Of a stretch of 64,000 bases of DNA, positions 38,934 through 51,822 are shown one piece after another. The notes beneath the pieces were generated by a model that was given only the letters and a program-made list of their open reading frames with translations, had not been told where the DNA came from and made no database searches. The DNA is from Tetrahymena elliotti 4EA. Lineage: Eukaryota; Ciliophora; Oligohymenophorea; Hymenostomatida; Tetrahymenidae. The DNA lies in the NCBI GenBank assembly GCA_000231825.2, contig JH720293.1, forward strand, positions 1,240,001 through 1,304,000, read 5' to 3'. A program made the position numbers and the translations under genes. The first letter of the stretch is position 1; each line of letters begins with the position of its first letter.

Positions 38934-40069
38934 AGTGTATTATTTGTATTAATATCTAATTAATTATTTTCATTGAATTTAATTAGCTGATTATTAGTTA
39001 AGTATGAATCCCTAATTAATATTAATAATTTAATCCTACAGCATTTTTATTCTATTTTACTCATTGATATTGCGTCACTATTGCTTATTTTTCTTCTATT
39101 TTTCTTAACACTTAAACAATATCAATCAAATAGAAAAATCATTTTTAAGAAAAATCTCGAAATAAAAAAAAAGATTCTAAAAAAAATAAAAAATAATCTA
39201 ACCATTCTAATAATGAAAGCAAAGTACAAATTTTTTAATGAAATTATTATTACCTCAAAAAATAAAAAATATAAAATCAAAACTATATAAATTACATAAA
39301 TAGCTAATGACCTTATTTAGTGTATTTTTTACTCAATAAATCAATATTTTCTAAAAATTTAAAGTGGTTTACAATGAATCTAAAAATGTAAATGTGAAAG
39401 AATTCAAGCTCTTAAACATCTTCCTTTATCTTAATTGCTTCATATCTTTTTTTTTAGTAAAGTAATTGTCTTATGTTTTTTAATAAAAAAAATAAAATGT
39501 CAGTAGAGAACAATTATTTTAGATAAACTTACTGTATTTTTCTTTATAAAATTAAAAAATGTTGTTTTTAATTTTTTAATCAGTAAAAAACAAAAATGTT
39601 GGAATTTAATTCAGTCATAAAAAGATCTTGTTTAAATTTGTGTATTTTTTCTAGTAAGATCAACAATATAGGAGATTTATTTACAATTTTTTAAAAATTA
39701 ACTTGATAATGATCATACATTAGGTGCGTTATGAAGGTATATTTTTTAATGTCATTAGGTAATTTAATAGAAATTTGATAACTAATTTACAAAATTTAAT
39801 TTTGTATCTTGTCAACCAGTAGCTCAATACAATCAATATTCAATAAAAAAGCTGATTTTATGATTTGATCAGTTCTTTTGGTTTTATTTTGCTACTATTT
39901 TAATTCATTTGTGGATTCATTTGATTAGTTGGTAATTTGTAAATAAGATAATACCAAATCAAAAAAACAAATCAGCAAACATTTAATATAGTAGTAATAT
40001 AATAATCAGTAACAAATTTGAATCAAAATCAATAAAATTTACCACTATTATACTTAATAACTCAAAAAA
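38934..40069. other. Divergent intergenic region
   Basis: 1.1 kb between the start of the transporter gene (minus) and the start of a Q/N-rich gene (plus), so both promoters should be here. A lysine-rich 69-codon frame at 39081-39290 has only A-rich composition and no homology signal I can see. I do not call it a gene. Confidence 0.55.
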
Positions 40070-41762
40070 ATGTAAAGAAATTTTTCTCTACCTTAAATAT
40101 CCCTTCAATATAGTAGTAAAAAAGATGTTAATTCATCTAATTCTACTACTCCTTCTCCTTACCTTTCTCATAAAAAGTCCTATAGTGTGATCAAATCTTA
40201 AACATAGTTAGATTCTACTAATGATGAATCTAAACAATATAATTCATATTACTCTCCATAAAAACAAGTAAAGTTTTCAGCTAGTAGTGAAAGACATCTT
40301 CCTAAAATTTAACAAAAAAGCATTCAGGAAATGCAGTAATAAATATCATAGTAAGATTAAAAGCTATAATAGTAGCTTTAGAAAGCAGAAGAAATTACAA
40401 CAATTCTTCTTGAAGATAATAATTTAATCATTTAACCCAAATTCTTTGAAAAAAAGGGAAGTATGTGCACAACTGAACTTTGGTCTGGAAGTTAAAAAAA
40501 AGAATTTCTTGTTTTTTCATAGCAAGAAATTACTAGTAATTCAAGTGGTAAAAAGAAACTTAAAGTAAAGAGAATCTCTTCTCAAAATCGTAAAGGAAAT
40601 ATGACAGAAGTTGAAAAGCTTTTAGCGAATATTTATCGTCCTGAAAAATTATAAAAGTAAGCTGAAGTAAACAGAATTTTAGAGGATCTAAAACAAGGTG
40701 TATAAATTACAAAGCAATCTATTGAAGAATAGATCAAACATTATGAAAATAGAACACCGTTAGATATAAAAGTTAGAATGCTTTAGAAGAAAAAAACCAT
40801 GGTTTTTGATGGAGATGAAAATAACACAGAAGACGAATTCTAAAATCTTAAGTAAATCCCAGATTTAGAAGAAACAAAAAGCTCTAGCTTGAAAAATATT
40901 AATTTGTCTACATAGTTTTCTTAGAGTGAGAAAGGATACTAATTTGAAATCTAAGAAGTAGAAGATGAACGTCTGGAAAGCAGTCCTATGAATGCCCAAA
41001 ACTATGAATAAATTATAAACTATTCAAGCCGTTATGATTCTGTAAAGTAAAGTGATGAGGACATTGGAGAAGACTACGTTTTATAAGACAATGAGACACC
41101 TAATAAAAATGACATGAAAACTAATTAAATAAATTTAGTTAACACATCATCAAATAAAGATTTAAGGTAAGAGATATAAGTATAACATTAAAATACTTGT
41201 AAACATAGAAACATATCTATGCCTAAACCAGTAAATAAATAAGATAGCATAAATAAATCAAGAAATTTAAAAGGAATCTTTGAAGCAGAGTAAAGTAAAA
41301 AAAATTAACTAAAATAATTGAATTTATCTAAATAAGTATCTTCTGAATCTGATATAGAAATAAAATCACTAAATAATATTCCTAATGTAAATATTTAAAA
41401 TTCTGATACTGATGATGATAACGAAGCATTAACTGACAGAAATAATGAAAATGAACTAGCTACTTCACAAGACCAAATAAATTATGAATAAATTTTAAAA
41501 AATACTAAAAACCCAGAACTCAAAGGCTATGTAAATAGTATCAGAAATGTGATTGAAGAATGCAACTAATCCTTGGAGTAAAACACCATCTTAACAAAGT
41601 AAAATCTAATTAATTTCTTAAAAAAATAAAATAATAAAATAAATTTATTTTCAATAAAAAAGATAAATAAAGAAACACACATACAAGCTTAACAATAGAC
41701 ATAAGAACTTTAAATCTGTTTCTAATTTAGAAAAAAGAATAGAATCCTCAACCATATTTTGA
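40070..41762 (+). CDS. Q/N/E/S-rich hypothetical protein
   Basis: Two exons (40070-41598 and 41663-41762) encode 542 aa. Intron 41599-41662 is 64 nt with GTAAAATC and AAAAAAG borders. Using it gives a charged, ordered-looking end (FKSVSNLEKRIESSTIF). Without it the frame runs on without TGA through non-coding sequence toward the next gene, which is why the intron is preferred. A lysine-rich, helix-prone patch lies around residues 145-250 (KRISSQNRKGN, EVEKLLANIY). The C-terminal half is acidic and Q/N-rich. No family recognised. Confidence 0.8.
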
Positions 41763-42087
41763 CATTACTTTATTATAATAATTATCTCAAAACACTCTTG
41801 GATTTATTTTATAAATCTAGCTCATTAAATTTAAAAATATAAATAAATCATTTTTACAAAAATAGTTTAGCTTAATATTAATTTTAGTATTTAGCTTCAA
41901 AGCGACATATCTCTTATTTGTGTATTTCTCGAGATTTATAAAAAATATTCAGTGTATTAACTAATTAATAAATGTTCAATTAACAATAACTTTAATAAAT
42001 CTATTTATTGATTATTATTTAGTTTTGGAAATAACATTAAATTTATATATTTATTTTTTCTATTTATTTTTTAATATACTTTAAAGT
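41763..42087. other. Intergenic
   Basis: Short AT-rich spacer (325 nt) between two plus-strand Q/N-rich genes, presumed to hold the promoter of the second. Nothing else seen. Confidence 0.6.
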
Positions 42088-43689
42088 ATGGCTGATTTTA
42101 AGTTAAGAACATCTATTTCATCATAGGGAGAAAGAAATAGGCCTTTCTTTTCTAGATAGCAGAATACTAGGCCAGTCCCATAAACAAGTTATAATCCTAA
42201 AAGGCAACATAATAGCACTAAGAGAGAATAGCCAGGTTTATATTTCGATTTAAATTAAGCAAAAGACATTCCAAATTTCTAAAACCAACTAATTAGCAGA
42301 ACTCAATCATAGCAATCAATGCGTTCAAAAAGTGGATTTGCTTTTAGTGAAAAAAGTTAAAAGTTATATTCTCCTTATGAGTACCTGCATTATGCTACAA
42401 AGATAAATGGATCTAAAGAATAGTATTTAAATGCGCTTTAATAATTAGGTTATAATTAAGCTGAAATTTTTTAAAACAGACCATTAAATGAAATAATAAA
42501 TAATACAAATGGTATTATTACTAAATCTTATAGTGTTAAATATATGGGTATTATAGATGGTAATATGGGTATACTTACTAATCGTAAAAAAATATAAAGT
42601 AAACAAAGTTAAAGACCATCATAATAACTTCAAAGACCATTAATTGAATAAGAGGCTGACAAAAATAAGCACTAAACTAACCACTTTAAATATGCAATAA
42701 ATTCTTCTGAAACTTCTTAAGATGAAAATCAAATGAAATAACTTCAAAATTAAGAAAATAATTTAAATGAAGAAATAGGTGGTGTCTAATAAGTTTTACT
42801 TGGGGATAAAAAATAAAATAAATTTCATCAAGAAATAAATTCTTAATAATAAGTTTCAAAACCATCAGAAATAGTATCATAAAGTGAGTAATTTTAATTA
42901 TACTAAAAACCTCAAAAATCATTCAAAGTAAAAGAATAAAAGTCTTCTTCATAAAGTAAACTGTAAAAAGTAGTAACAAATCCAAATACATAGTCATAGA
43001 TAAATAATACATAGCAAGCTGAATAAGTAGATCATTAAGAGTAAAAGATACCTCACCCTGAAAATTATTGCACTTATCTTGTAGGCAAATATGCATTGCC
43101 AAGAGGATTAAAATCTCTAAAAAAAATGAGAGATCCTGCAATTTTATAGTAGAAATTAAAATTAGAGTAATGGCATGCTGAAAAAATTAAAGTTTTTGAA
43201 GTAAGCGAATAATAGGGAGGTGGATTTTCAATATAAAGTTCTAATCATAATAAAAGCAATTCCTCTGCAAATTATCCTCATCATTAAGGAATGCTTGGAT
43301 AAACAAAATCTAATTTTATGAAATCAAATATGCACTTTTCTTAGTAATCAAGTGGGAATGCAAGAATGAAAAGTAGTTTGTATAAGAAGCCTTTACAAAA
43401 TTATGAAGAAAATGCAGAAGAAGGTATTTGCTATGCTATCATTGACCATAATCCTAATTAAGACACAGTTTCTTACAGTAAATTACTGCAGCATATTGAT
43501 CAGGTAGATCCTTCATAAATTATAAATCGTATTATACCTTAAACTTTATAAAATAAAAACAAATAATTACCTCCTGGAGTTACATTTGAATAGAATACTC
43601 AGTTATTCCAAAGATATTAAAATTTAGAAACAAAAACATTTATCAGGTCTGCTTCTCCCAATAAATCTATTAATTCTGAAGCTATGTGA
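42088..43689 (+). CDS. Q/N/S-rich hypothetical protein
   Basis: Single exon, 533 aa, ATG GCT GAT to TGA. The protein is Q-, S- and N-rich with a few islands of more ordered composition: EYLHYATKINGS near residue 95, YSVKYMGIIDGNMGIL near 150, and NYCTYLVGKYALPRGLKSLK near 325. These islands may be short conserved motifs, but I recognise none. There is no membrane segment or signal peptide. It lies 325 nt after another Q/N-rich gene on the same strand, and the pair could be distant duplicates, although I saw no clear sequence similarity between them. Confidence 0.82.
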
Positions 43690-44182
43690 TAAGTTTAGTG
43701 AACTATCTAAACTCTTAGATATTTTTTAAAAAAATCCAAATTATTATTTTAGATATCTCATTTTTAGATTTGTGTTGTGTATAGAGTAGAGTATTCTTAT
43801 ATTAAATTAACTTTTCTTTAGAAAAAGAAAAAAAATATTTATTTTTCAAAAATCTTTTCAAACAATAAAATATTTTTTATTTCAGTAAAGAATTATTGCT
43901 GATAAACTCAATGAAATAAGTAATTTAAATATTAATAAGATTTTATTTTAATAAACTGAATTAACAAATTGAAATCTTTATGATAAAAACATTCAAAACT
44001 AAAGGAAAATTTATCTACCATGATTTTTTTCATAAGTAACTCACCTTACATATATGAATGGATCTAATAAAAATATTTTTGAATACATATAAATCTAAAA
44101 TAAAACTACTAAATTTGAAGAATCAGCTGGCTTATTATGTCAGCAAAAATAGAGTAAATAAAGTTAGAACTAATTTAAATTT
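43690..44182. other. Intergenic between convergent genes
   Basis: AT-rich 493-nt spacer between two converging genes. No feature seen. Confidence 0.6.
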
Positions 44183-45835
44183 TCAAATTTAGTCCTGAAT
44201 TAAATCCTATAAAAATATATTATTTAAGCATGATTATAATATCTCAGCTTCATCTGGTTGAATTTTTTCATCAAATAATTAACTGATTTGAATCATCATT
44301 TCCACAACATTAGGTATATGTTTTTCAGTTAAATTAGATATGTATTATTCATAATTAGACTTTTCAAATTAATAATTTAGCTCATCCAGAAATTAAGTTT
44401 ATTAGATTATTTTATAATTATCTAGATATTATTCAAAATCATCTTAATCTTAAATATTATCATGTTCTTAATTTTTTACTAAATTTATTATAAAGAGAAA
44501 ATTGTGATAATTTCTTTACCCTCTTTTTTTAGGAATGTTTTTCTATACATGTAAACTAGTTTTTATTTCTTTTTTATTGCAAAATTAGATCTTTTCATCA
44601 ATTTGGTTCAATAAAATATTCATAACTTTCTTTTGAATTTCTTAAAGTTCATTTTTAATAGTCATTTAACCATTTTCATATAAATAAAAATACGCACATT
44701 GCTCTATTGTTGATTATTATATCCCACAGTAAACTTTAAATATAGTATCTTCATCAATTTCTATACTTTACTATATTATTCTATCTTATATATTAAAGAT
44801 ATTTATTATATTATCTGTTATTTGCTCATCACTCAAAATGCTATTTAAAAATATTTATTCTTAAATATAAGTATTATTTTCAAAGTCATATTCTATTTCA
44901 GCAAGCTTCTCAAAGAATGTATCATTAAATTCTACAGCTTCTTTATTCTCAATATCATAAAACCTATTCAGAATATACAAATCAAAATTTTCCAGTTCTT
45001 AGAATATTGTGATTGGGAAGTATTTAATTGAAATTAAATAATTATTTTAGAATATTCTTTAGAGTTTGATGTAGCTTATAATTTCCTCTATAGAGAAAGA
45101 TAATTTTTTATTAAAAAATATGAAAGCGATATCACATTAATTATGTTCATCTAAATTAATCTTGTTGACTTATGTCTACTACTATGAATCTAAAATTACA
45201 AAATAATTTTCAAATTAAATTAAAATCAGACATTAATAAGCTCTTAGAATAGTTTCTTTTACTAATTCAGATTATTCAAACAAGAATTATTTCATTCCTA
45301 AATTTTCTTTGAGTTTAATTACATCAAAAAAATGAGCAGGGATCGAATTCTTGCTGAAATTATTTGAAATTTATTATAAAATTTATTTATTTAACCACAT
45401 TTCTTAGTTTTATGATAAACAGCTTCTCTCTACATCTAATCCTCTTTCTATAAGCTCTATTTGACAATTTAATCCTTTTAGTTTTGAGATATTTTAAGGT
45501 AACTATTCTAAAAGAGAGTCTAAAATTAAAAATAAATCTTAAAAGAAATTAATTCCATTGAGAGAATACTCGTTTTTATCCATTTTTAGAAAATAATCGA
45601 AATTTTTAATTTGATAAAGATAATTAAAAATTTGCTCTCTAAATAAACTATTTAAGAAAAAAATCTAGACTAATTCTGAGCCATTTAATTGTTTTATTTA
45701 AGAGAAAATCAGCCTAAATTAATTTTTTAGCATATCCATTAATTAAATCAATGTGTTAATTATTATAATTGTATTTCTAAATGATAATCGTTGATTAAAA
45801 TCAAACAATATTTTGATATTTTCTTTATTATACAT
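44183..45835 (-). CDS. Unrecognised 550-aa largely helical protein
   Basis: Single exon. Unlike its neighbours this protein has normal amounts of L, I, F and Y and reads as a mostly alpha-helical globular protein (INTLIQLMDMLKNQF, IFFLNSLFREQIFNYL, ETILRAYQCLILIQFENYF). There is no signal peptide and no motif I can name. A helical-scaffold protein of the cullin/exocyst kind is conceivable but unsupported. The frame is continuous across a GTAAAG site near 44519, so no intron is needed there. Its ATG lies 72 nt from the ATG of the divergent gene to its right. Confidence 0.82.
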
Positions 45836-45907
45836 ATAGAAATAAATAAAGACTGAACAAAAAAAGAGTAAATTGAAAATTACTCCAAATTAAAAATTTA
45901 TGAAGAG
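45836..45907. promoter_or_regulatory. Very short bidirectional intergenic region
   Basis: Only 72 nt separate the start codons of two divergent genes (minus at 45835, plus at 45908). Both promoters or both 5' UTRs must overlap here or extend into the opposite gene. The segment is A-rich with no recognisable element. Confidence 0.5.
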
Positions 45908-48144
45908 ATGGCTGAAAATTCTGATATCTTGAATAAATATATTTAAATAAGAAATTAGTTTAGAAGTAAATCAAGGGGTAGAAGCAACTTAGATAATTTC
46001 TCTATCTAAAAAAAAGATATTTACCATAACTTATCTCAAAGCAATATAGAAGATAATGAAGTAATTAAGAGACAAGAAAAAACCTAATTTGTATTGGATT
46101 TTTCAAAAATTAATACTAGCGATTAACCAAAAGATGAAGTATAGCCTGTAGAGATAGATAATTCATCATATGCATAATTTTAGAAATAATTAAATTTGTA
46201 ATATGATCAAGCTGTCTAAGATTAAATATATTCTGAAAGATAAACTAAATAAAAATAGCTTTATATCCCTAACCTAAAAAAGCATATAGAGGATTTTAAA
46301 AGGAGAAAATATTAGAGCCCAAGTACTTCATCTAGTATAGTAGCTAAAAACCCACCTTCAAAAATAGAATTTCCATCAGAGTGCATAGAAAAACTAGCAA
46401 GTATTTACTACAGTTCTAACAAACCAATTAATTAAAATAACTCATTTCAATAAATTACACAAATAAACAAATAAAAATCATTGATTGATTGTCAACTATT
46501 TAGAAAATACATTAAATTTATTAGTTTAAAATATGAGTTAAAACAAACAAACAAAATTAAAAAATTTTTTTTAAAAAAAAAGATGATATGTTGTAAAATT
46601 ACAAACAAGGAAAACAAAGTGCTAAATACGAATAAATTATGGATTTTATTAAGGGAAAACCTTTTTATTTAAAATTAGGAGTAATGAAATATAGGAAAAG
46701 TGAAAAAAATAAGATTAATATTAAGGAATAACCTGTTAATCTATAGTTTTAACACATTAGAGAAAAAAACTAGCAAATGGGTGAAAGGCCACTCAGCAAA
46801 GAGAAAAGATAAGAATAAGAGTTATAGACTCATATCTGGTTATAAAAGTCAAAAGACATTGTACATGATTAACAAAATAATAATTAAAACACTAGGGTTC
46901 GATGTTCAAGTAGCTAACAAAAGAGATAAAGAATAACTAGCATGATCTCTAAAAATGCTGATTAAAATAATATACTTGAATAGGATTAAAGTTAAATTTA
47001 AAATTAACGACCATCTATTCATAATTTTTGGAATCAATATGAGTTTAGTTAGTAAGTTGGAAAAGAAAAGGATAAAATATTCCATAGTCGCTAAAACACC
47101 CCAAATTATTCGAAACAAGAAAAGTAATTGTTTACAAAGAAAAATATCAAAGAATTATAAATATCAAAAAGTGTCTTGGATCAAGATATTAATATTGATT
47201 AATCATCAACAAGGATAGATGATTTATATAGAACTCCAAACAATTACTAGTTTAAACACAATTAATATAGCCCTAATGCTTCTTAAGAGACATACAGTAC
47301 TTTTTTAACTTAAGACCTAACTTCCTCTAATTTCGAAAATACAAATTAAAAAATATTTGCTAAAAAAATTAATAAAAAAGATTTAGCTATCCTTTTGTAA
47401 GGAGATACTAGTTAAACAAATAGAACAAATAATATAAGTAATATTACCCCTTTAAGTTAAAATTTAAACAAAAAAAATTATACTTTAGATCATAAAAATA
47501 TTTAGCCAAAAAGGGACAATTTTTAGTTTGAAAAATAGGATTTAATTAAGCTAAATTTAAAACTGTAAAGCTAACTTAAATAGCGTTCTTAATAATAAAA
47601 TCCTGTTTCATAAACTCACCGAGTGAGACCTGTAAGCCATAATGAATAAAAAGAGGTATAATATAATAGCTAAACTAATACACCCAGGCCTTTCTACAAA
47701 ATATCTAGAAATTAACCAAGAAGTGTTTTAAGCAGTAGAATGCAAAAAAAAGAGGATTCAATAGAAAGTTTAGCATGTAGCAGTATTTTAAATGGCTGTA
47801 ACGATATAATAAAAGGAAGTTCAATAGAATAAATTGGTTAGGCTGATTACTTTAATGAGAAATACTATGAAAAAAATTTAAATTAAAATGAGAAAAAACA
47901 TAAAATCAAAAAAGATTTGATTCGATTGTGGAACTTAAATAAAGAAAAAGGTATTCATTTTAAAGAAAATCTTCTAAGCGAAGTAGAAGAATAATAGTAG
48001 ATTATTAAGAAATACAAAGAAGAATAACCATTTATCAAGAATTAACTTTAAAAAAGTGGAGCCATCATTGATAGATATTTTCAAAGCTTAAATGTAGTTA
48101 AACCTTTTTTCCAAAAAAAAGTCTAATCTAAATCTATATTATGA
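45908..48144 (+). CDS. Q/N/K-rich hypothetical protein
   Basis: Two exons (45908-46523 and 46583-48144) encode 725 aa. The 59-nt intron 46524-46582 removes an A/T homopolymer tract and restores the frame. Without it the reading frame meets TGA within 60 codons. Most of the protein is Q/N/K/S-rich. The C-terminal ~110 residues are more ordered and helix-prone (KKDLIRLWNLNKEKGIHF, AIIDRYFQSLNVVKPFF) and may be the functional part. No family recognised. Several open stretches in other frames here are shadows. Confidence 0.8.
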
Positions 48145-48755
48145 ATCATAAATATTCAACAAATTATAATTCAATAAATAAATTAACTAATCAATAAATT
48201 AACTTTTAATTATTTTCTTAAATATTTGTATATATTAATCCTCTCAGTTACTATTATTTCAAATTCTTGACCCTCATATTATTTATTCATTTTAATAACT
48301 TTTTTTTGAAATTTATCAATAATAACTCTTTATGATCAATAAATTTCATTTCAATGAAAATAAAAAATTTATTGGGAAATTCACTCATTAAAAATCAGAG
48401 TTATTATCTTTAAGTCCAAAAAAAATAATTTTTGAATCCTAAATGATTAAAAAAGATAGAAATCATGTTAATTTAGCTATTCATAATTTATAAAATCAAA
48501 TACTATTTTTTATTTAATTCGGTAATTAGATATTTTAATTAATTTGTAAAAGATAATATTTCAAAAAGATCTTTGTAGAAAATATTTAATTTATAATATA
48601 ATAGGTATTAAACATAAGGGATATAATTTAATTATTTTATAATATCAATTCTATAATTCACTATAATTTTAATTTAAAGAAATTTGCATAATTTAAATTG
48701 TTTGGATGAGGAAAAAAAGGGTATTTATATATTTATTATTATTTAATTTTTTCAT
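48145..48755. other. Intergenic between convergent genes
   Basis: AT-rich 611-nt spacer between the ends of two converging genes. No feature seen. Confidence 0.6.
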
Positions 48756-51320
48756 TCATTTTTTGAAGCTTTCAATTTAAGATTTCTTGGTTAAAGGGTT
48801 ATATTTACTAGACAAAATGAATGGCTCTTATTGGCTATTCTTTCCTAATATTAACAAACTTGTAAATTAAGAACAAGATTTTCCATTTTATGTTGTTTTG
48901 TATGAGTTGCTTATATTTTATAGTTAATCAAAATCATAAAAGCTTTCATATTAACAAGTTTAAGTAGTTCCATCAATTGAGTCATGGCAAAAACATCCTA
49001 GTAATTTGGCTTAGCTAATAGAGGCTACTAAGACAGTTGACCCAAAAGAGTAAATTATTTTATCATCATCAAGAAGATCAAAATTTTAAACATGTAATAC
49101 TTGCTACTATGCATTAGATTTTGATGAGTTGACTGACTTAAAAGAATTGGTAGAATTATATTAAGTCTAATTTTGATCTCCTGGAATTAAATTGATGACA
49201 GCTGATGGTTAATTCTAATTAATATAATTCCAGATTAAGATTTTAGAATCATTAGTTAAGGCAAGTAGTAAGTGATGCAAATTTTTTTCTTTGTCAGACA
49301 TTTTAAGGAATTTAAGTTTTATAATACCTGAATTCAAATTTGGGCACTGAAGGAATTTTATTAATTACAAAGATTATATGTCCCAGAGTTGAATGACACA
49401 TTTTTATTTATTAGACTAATTAGTAGAATATTGAGATGAATAAAAGTTATTATCAGCAATTGCAATTATTTCTTGATCTCCTAAGGATTATCTAGAGTTA
49501 GGGATAACTATATCAGAAGGAAGAATTGTAAAGTCCATAGCTGTAGCAAAAATATTAGGGTTTAAAGTTGCAACTTTTTGAACATTTTTAAGGTTTTCAA
49601 AGGAATATACATAAAGAAGGTTATTTGTGTCAGCAACTAATATTCTAGAAGATGGAATCTCACAAGCTTAAATGCAATTCATTTTATCTCTAAATATAGC
49701 TTTTCCTGTCTAAAATGAGAATAACTCAAAGTAGTTGTTTGTGCATAAAGCAATATGCTTCTTATCTCTTAAAGGTATTATGTTATTGATTTATTCATTT
49801 TCATTTCTTATGAGAGTATTTAAGCAGCGCTTTTTGCTTATGGAAATAAATTTAACTATTGGTGAATCACTTCCAACTGCCAAGATTTTATCACTTTCTC
49901 CTTCACATAGAGGGATAATATTATGGATTTTAAAAGCTTCATTGCTTGAAAAATCAGACACTACTTCTAGGTTAGAATATTGACGTTATATGCTTTCAAT
50001 ACTTTTTTATAATTATATCAAAGAATCAGGAGTTTATTGAACTTTAGGTTATTTGAGACCTTGTAAAGTGTTATTTTGATTATTGCTTTAAGTCATTTTA
50101 GGTGTTATCAAGTAATCGTAAGAAAATCTAAAGTTATCAGTCATTCTGAAATAAAGATCTTTGAATCCTTAAATATTTAGCTCAGGAATACTTTTTAATA
50201 TATCATTTAGAACTTCATAGTTATGCTTGATTGATTATTAAGGGTCATCACTATTTTCAATAAACTTTTTACAAAGATCTTCTAAATCTTATTTAGATTA
50301 GATATCATTAGAGCCAATCCAATTATCCCATTCATTTTTATAAATACTTGAAATTTCTTGAATAAAATCTATTTATTTTTGAATACCTTCAAGTTTCATG
50401 CTTATTTATTTATCAAATGTATCTTAGATTTGCCCAATCTGCTTCTGCATCCACTGCAAAAGACTGTTTAAATATTCTTTAAGGACCTTTTTTGAACATT
50501 CTGTTTAGTCTTTTATCTTTTAAAATAAGAATTAACTTTGAGATACTATTTCACAAAGTAACTTATTATTTTCTAAAAATGAAAGAACAGGAAAATCCAT
50601 GAATTAATGAATATTCAAAAACCAGTGATCACTGTGGTCTATTTCTCTATAATTAATAAAAAAATTTGGTTATTATATTATTAACAGTAGTTTGCTTAAT
50701 ATATTAAAATTGAGTTGAATAAATTGTGGGAAATAAAATTTGTTATTAAAAATTAACAATTGATTCTGATAAGTATCAAAATATCTATCATTATTATTAA
50801 ATATAATTTTATTTATAAATAAAATAAATTACTCTTAACTATTTTAATCACTATTCAAACAGTAGTGACAGAGAAGACATTTGCATGTAGTACAAAAATA
50901 ATTATACTCTTAATTAGAGTGTTTTTCACACACTAAATCATTTAAGCCTTACTTCAAGCATTTGTAGATTATTGATTATTTTGTATACTACTAACTTTGC
51001 TTCAAAGCCTATGACATATTGGTTTGTTTTATCATACTGCTGGCATTACTGCAGCTGACTTAACTACTATTATGATTAGAGCCACATATAGAGAGAGATC
51101 TTCTTGATTATGACTCACTTATCGTTGTGTTAGAAATGCAAGTTGTGCTTTACATTAAATTTTCTTTATTATTTGCTTTACAACTATTATTATTCCTGAC
51201 AGCTTCGCTTAAACTCAACTTACTTTTTTATTATGCCTATTTATCTTGCATTTAGGATAAACTTCTAGGAGGAAGCTACTAGTTCATACTAATGCTGCTT
51301 AAAGGTGCTTTAGCTTTCAT
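48756..51320 (-). CDS. TRIM-like protein: B-box zinc finger, coiled coil, beta-propeller-like C-terminus
   Basis: Read without introns the frame gives 854 aa. I favour removing a 186-nt intron at 50647-50832 (GTAATTTATT...TTAATTATAG), which leaves 792 aa. Residues ~120-165 then form a complete B-box: C-x2-H (CEKH), C-x2-C (CTTC), C-x2-C (CHYC) and H-x2-H (HSDH). Without splicing the last two histidines lie 60 hydrophobic residues away. A helical coiled-coil region follows (QWMQKQIGQIQDTFDKQI). The C-terminal ~400 residues show repeated beta-strand units with WD-like ends (VIQLWDIQSL, KILIWNYI). B-box/coiled-coil proteins are ubiquitin ligases or scaffolds. No RING is visible here, so ligase activity is not supported. 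The N-terminal ~110 residues are S/Q/N-rich. Confidence 0.82.
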
Positions 51321-51822
51321 TTTAAAAAAATTATATATTTTTTAGTGATTAATCTTCTTTTATTTGTTTTTTAATAGTTTGATTTTTAATAATTTATGTA
51401 GAATAGTTAAAATCAAATTAATTTAATCGTTAATAACTGAAAATAAATTAAGAAATTTTAACTAAAATAATAGACTCAATACCCGCAATTTCATAAAATA
51501 TTTATAAATCAGTGTAAAAAAATGATTGTGAATAAATTTAATGTAAGGTTTAATTTTAATTTTTAGTAAAATAAAAAGTATTTGATTTATTCATTTTTCA
51601 ATTAAAAAATTTAAAATAATATTATTTTTAAAATCAAATTATACTATTTAAAATACAATAAATGCTTCAAAGTAAATAAATCTAATTGTTAAATTTTGAT
51701 TCACCAATTTTCTATATAAAAATAAAATTATCAATCCTATCCTTAAAGAATCTACTTCTTTGAAATAATTTACATAGTTATATAAATATAAAATAGTACA
51801 TTGAACCGCATAAAAAACTAGC
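51321..51822. other. Divergent intergenic region
   Basis: About 0.5 kb between the starts of the B-box gene (minus) and the TPR gene (plus), presumed to contain both promoters. A minus-strand hydrophobic frame at 51648-51908 overlaps the TPR gene start and is probably chance. Confidence 0.6.

Noticed and set aside
39081..39290. 69-aa lysine-rich plus-strand frame
   Set aside because: Composition is explained by A-richness, it lies in the divergent spacer, and no ordered segment or conserved pattern is seen.
46895..46912. GGTTCGATGTTCAAG, which resembles a tRNA T-loop
   Set aside because: It lies inside a coding exon, and no matching acceptor, anticodon or D arm can be found around it.
46481..47218. 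Several short plus-strand frames and one minus-strand frame
   Set aside because: They are shadows of the 725-aa Q/N-rich gene in other frames, or run into its intron at 46524-46582.
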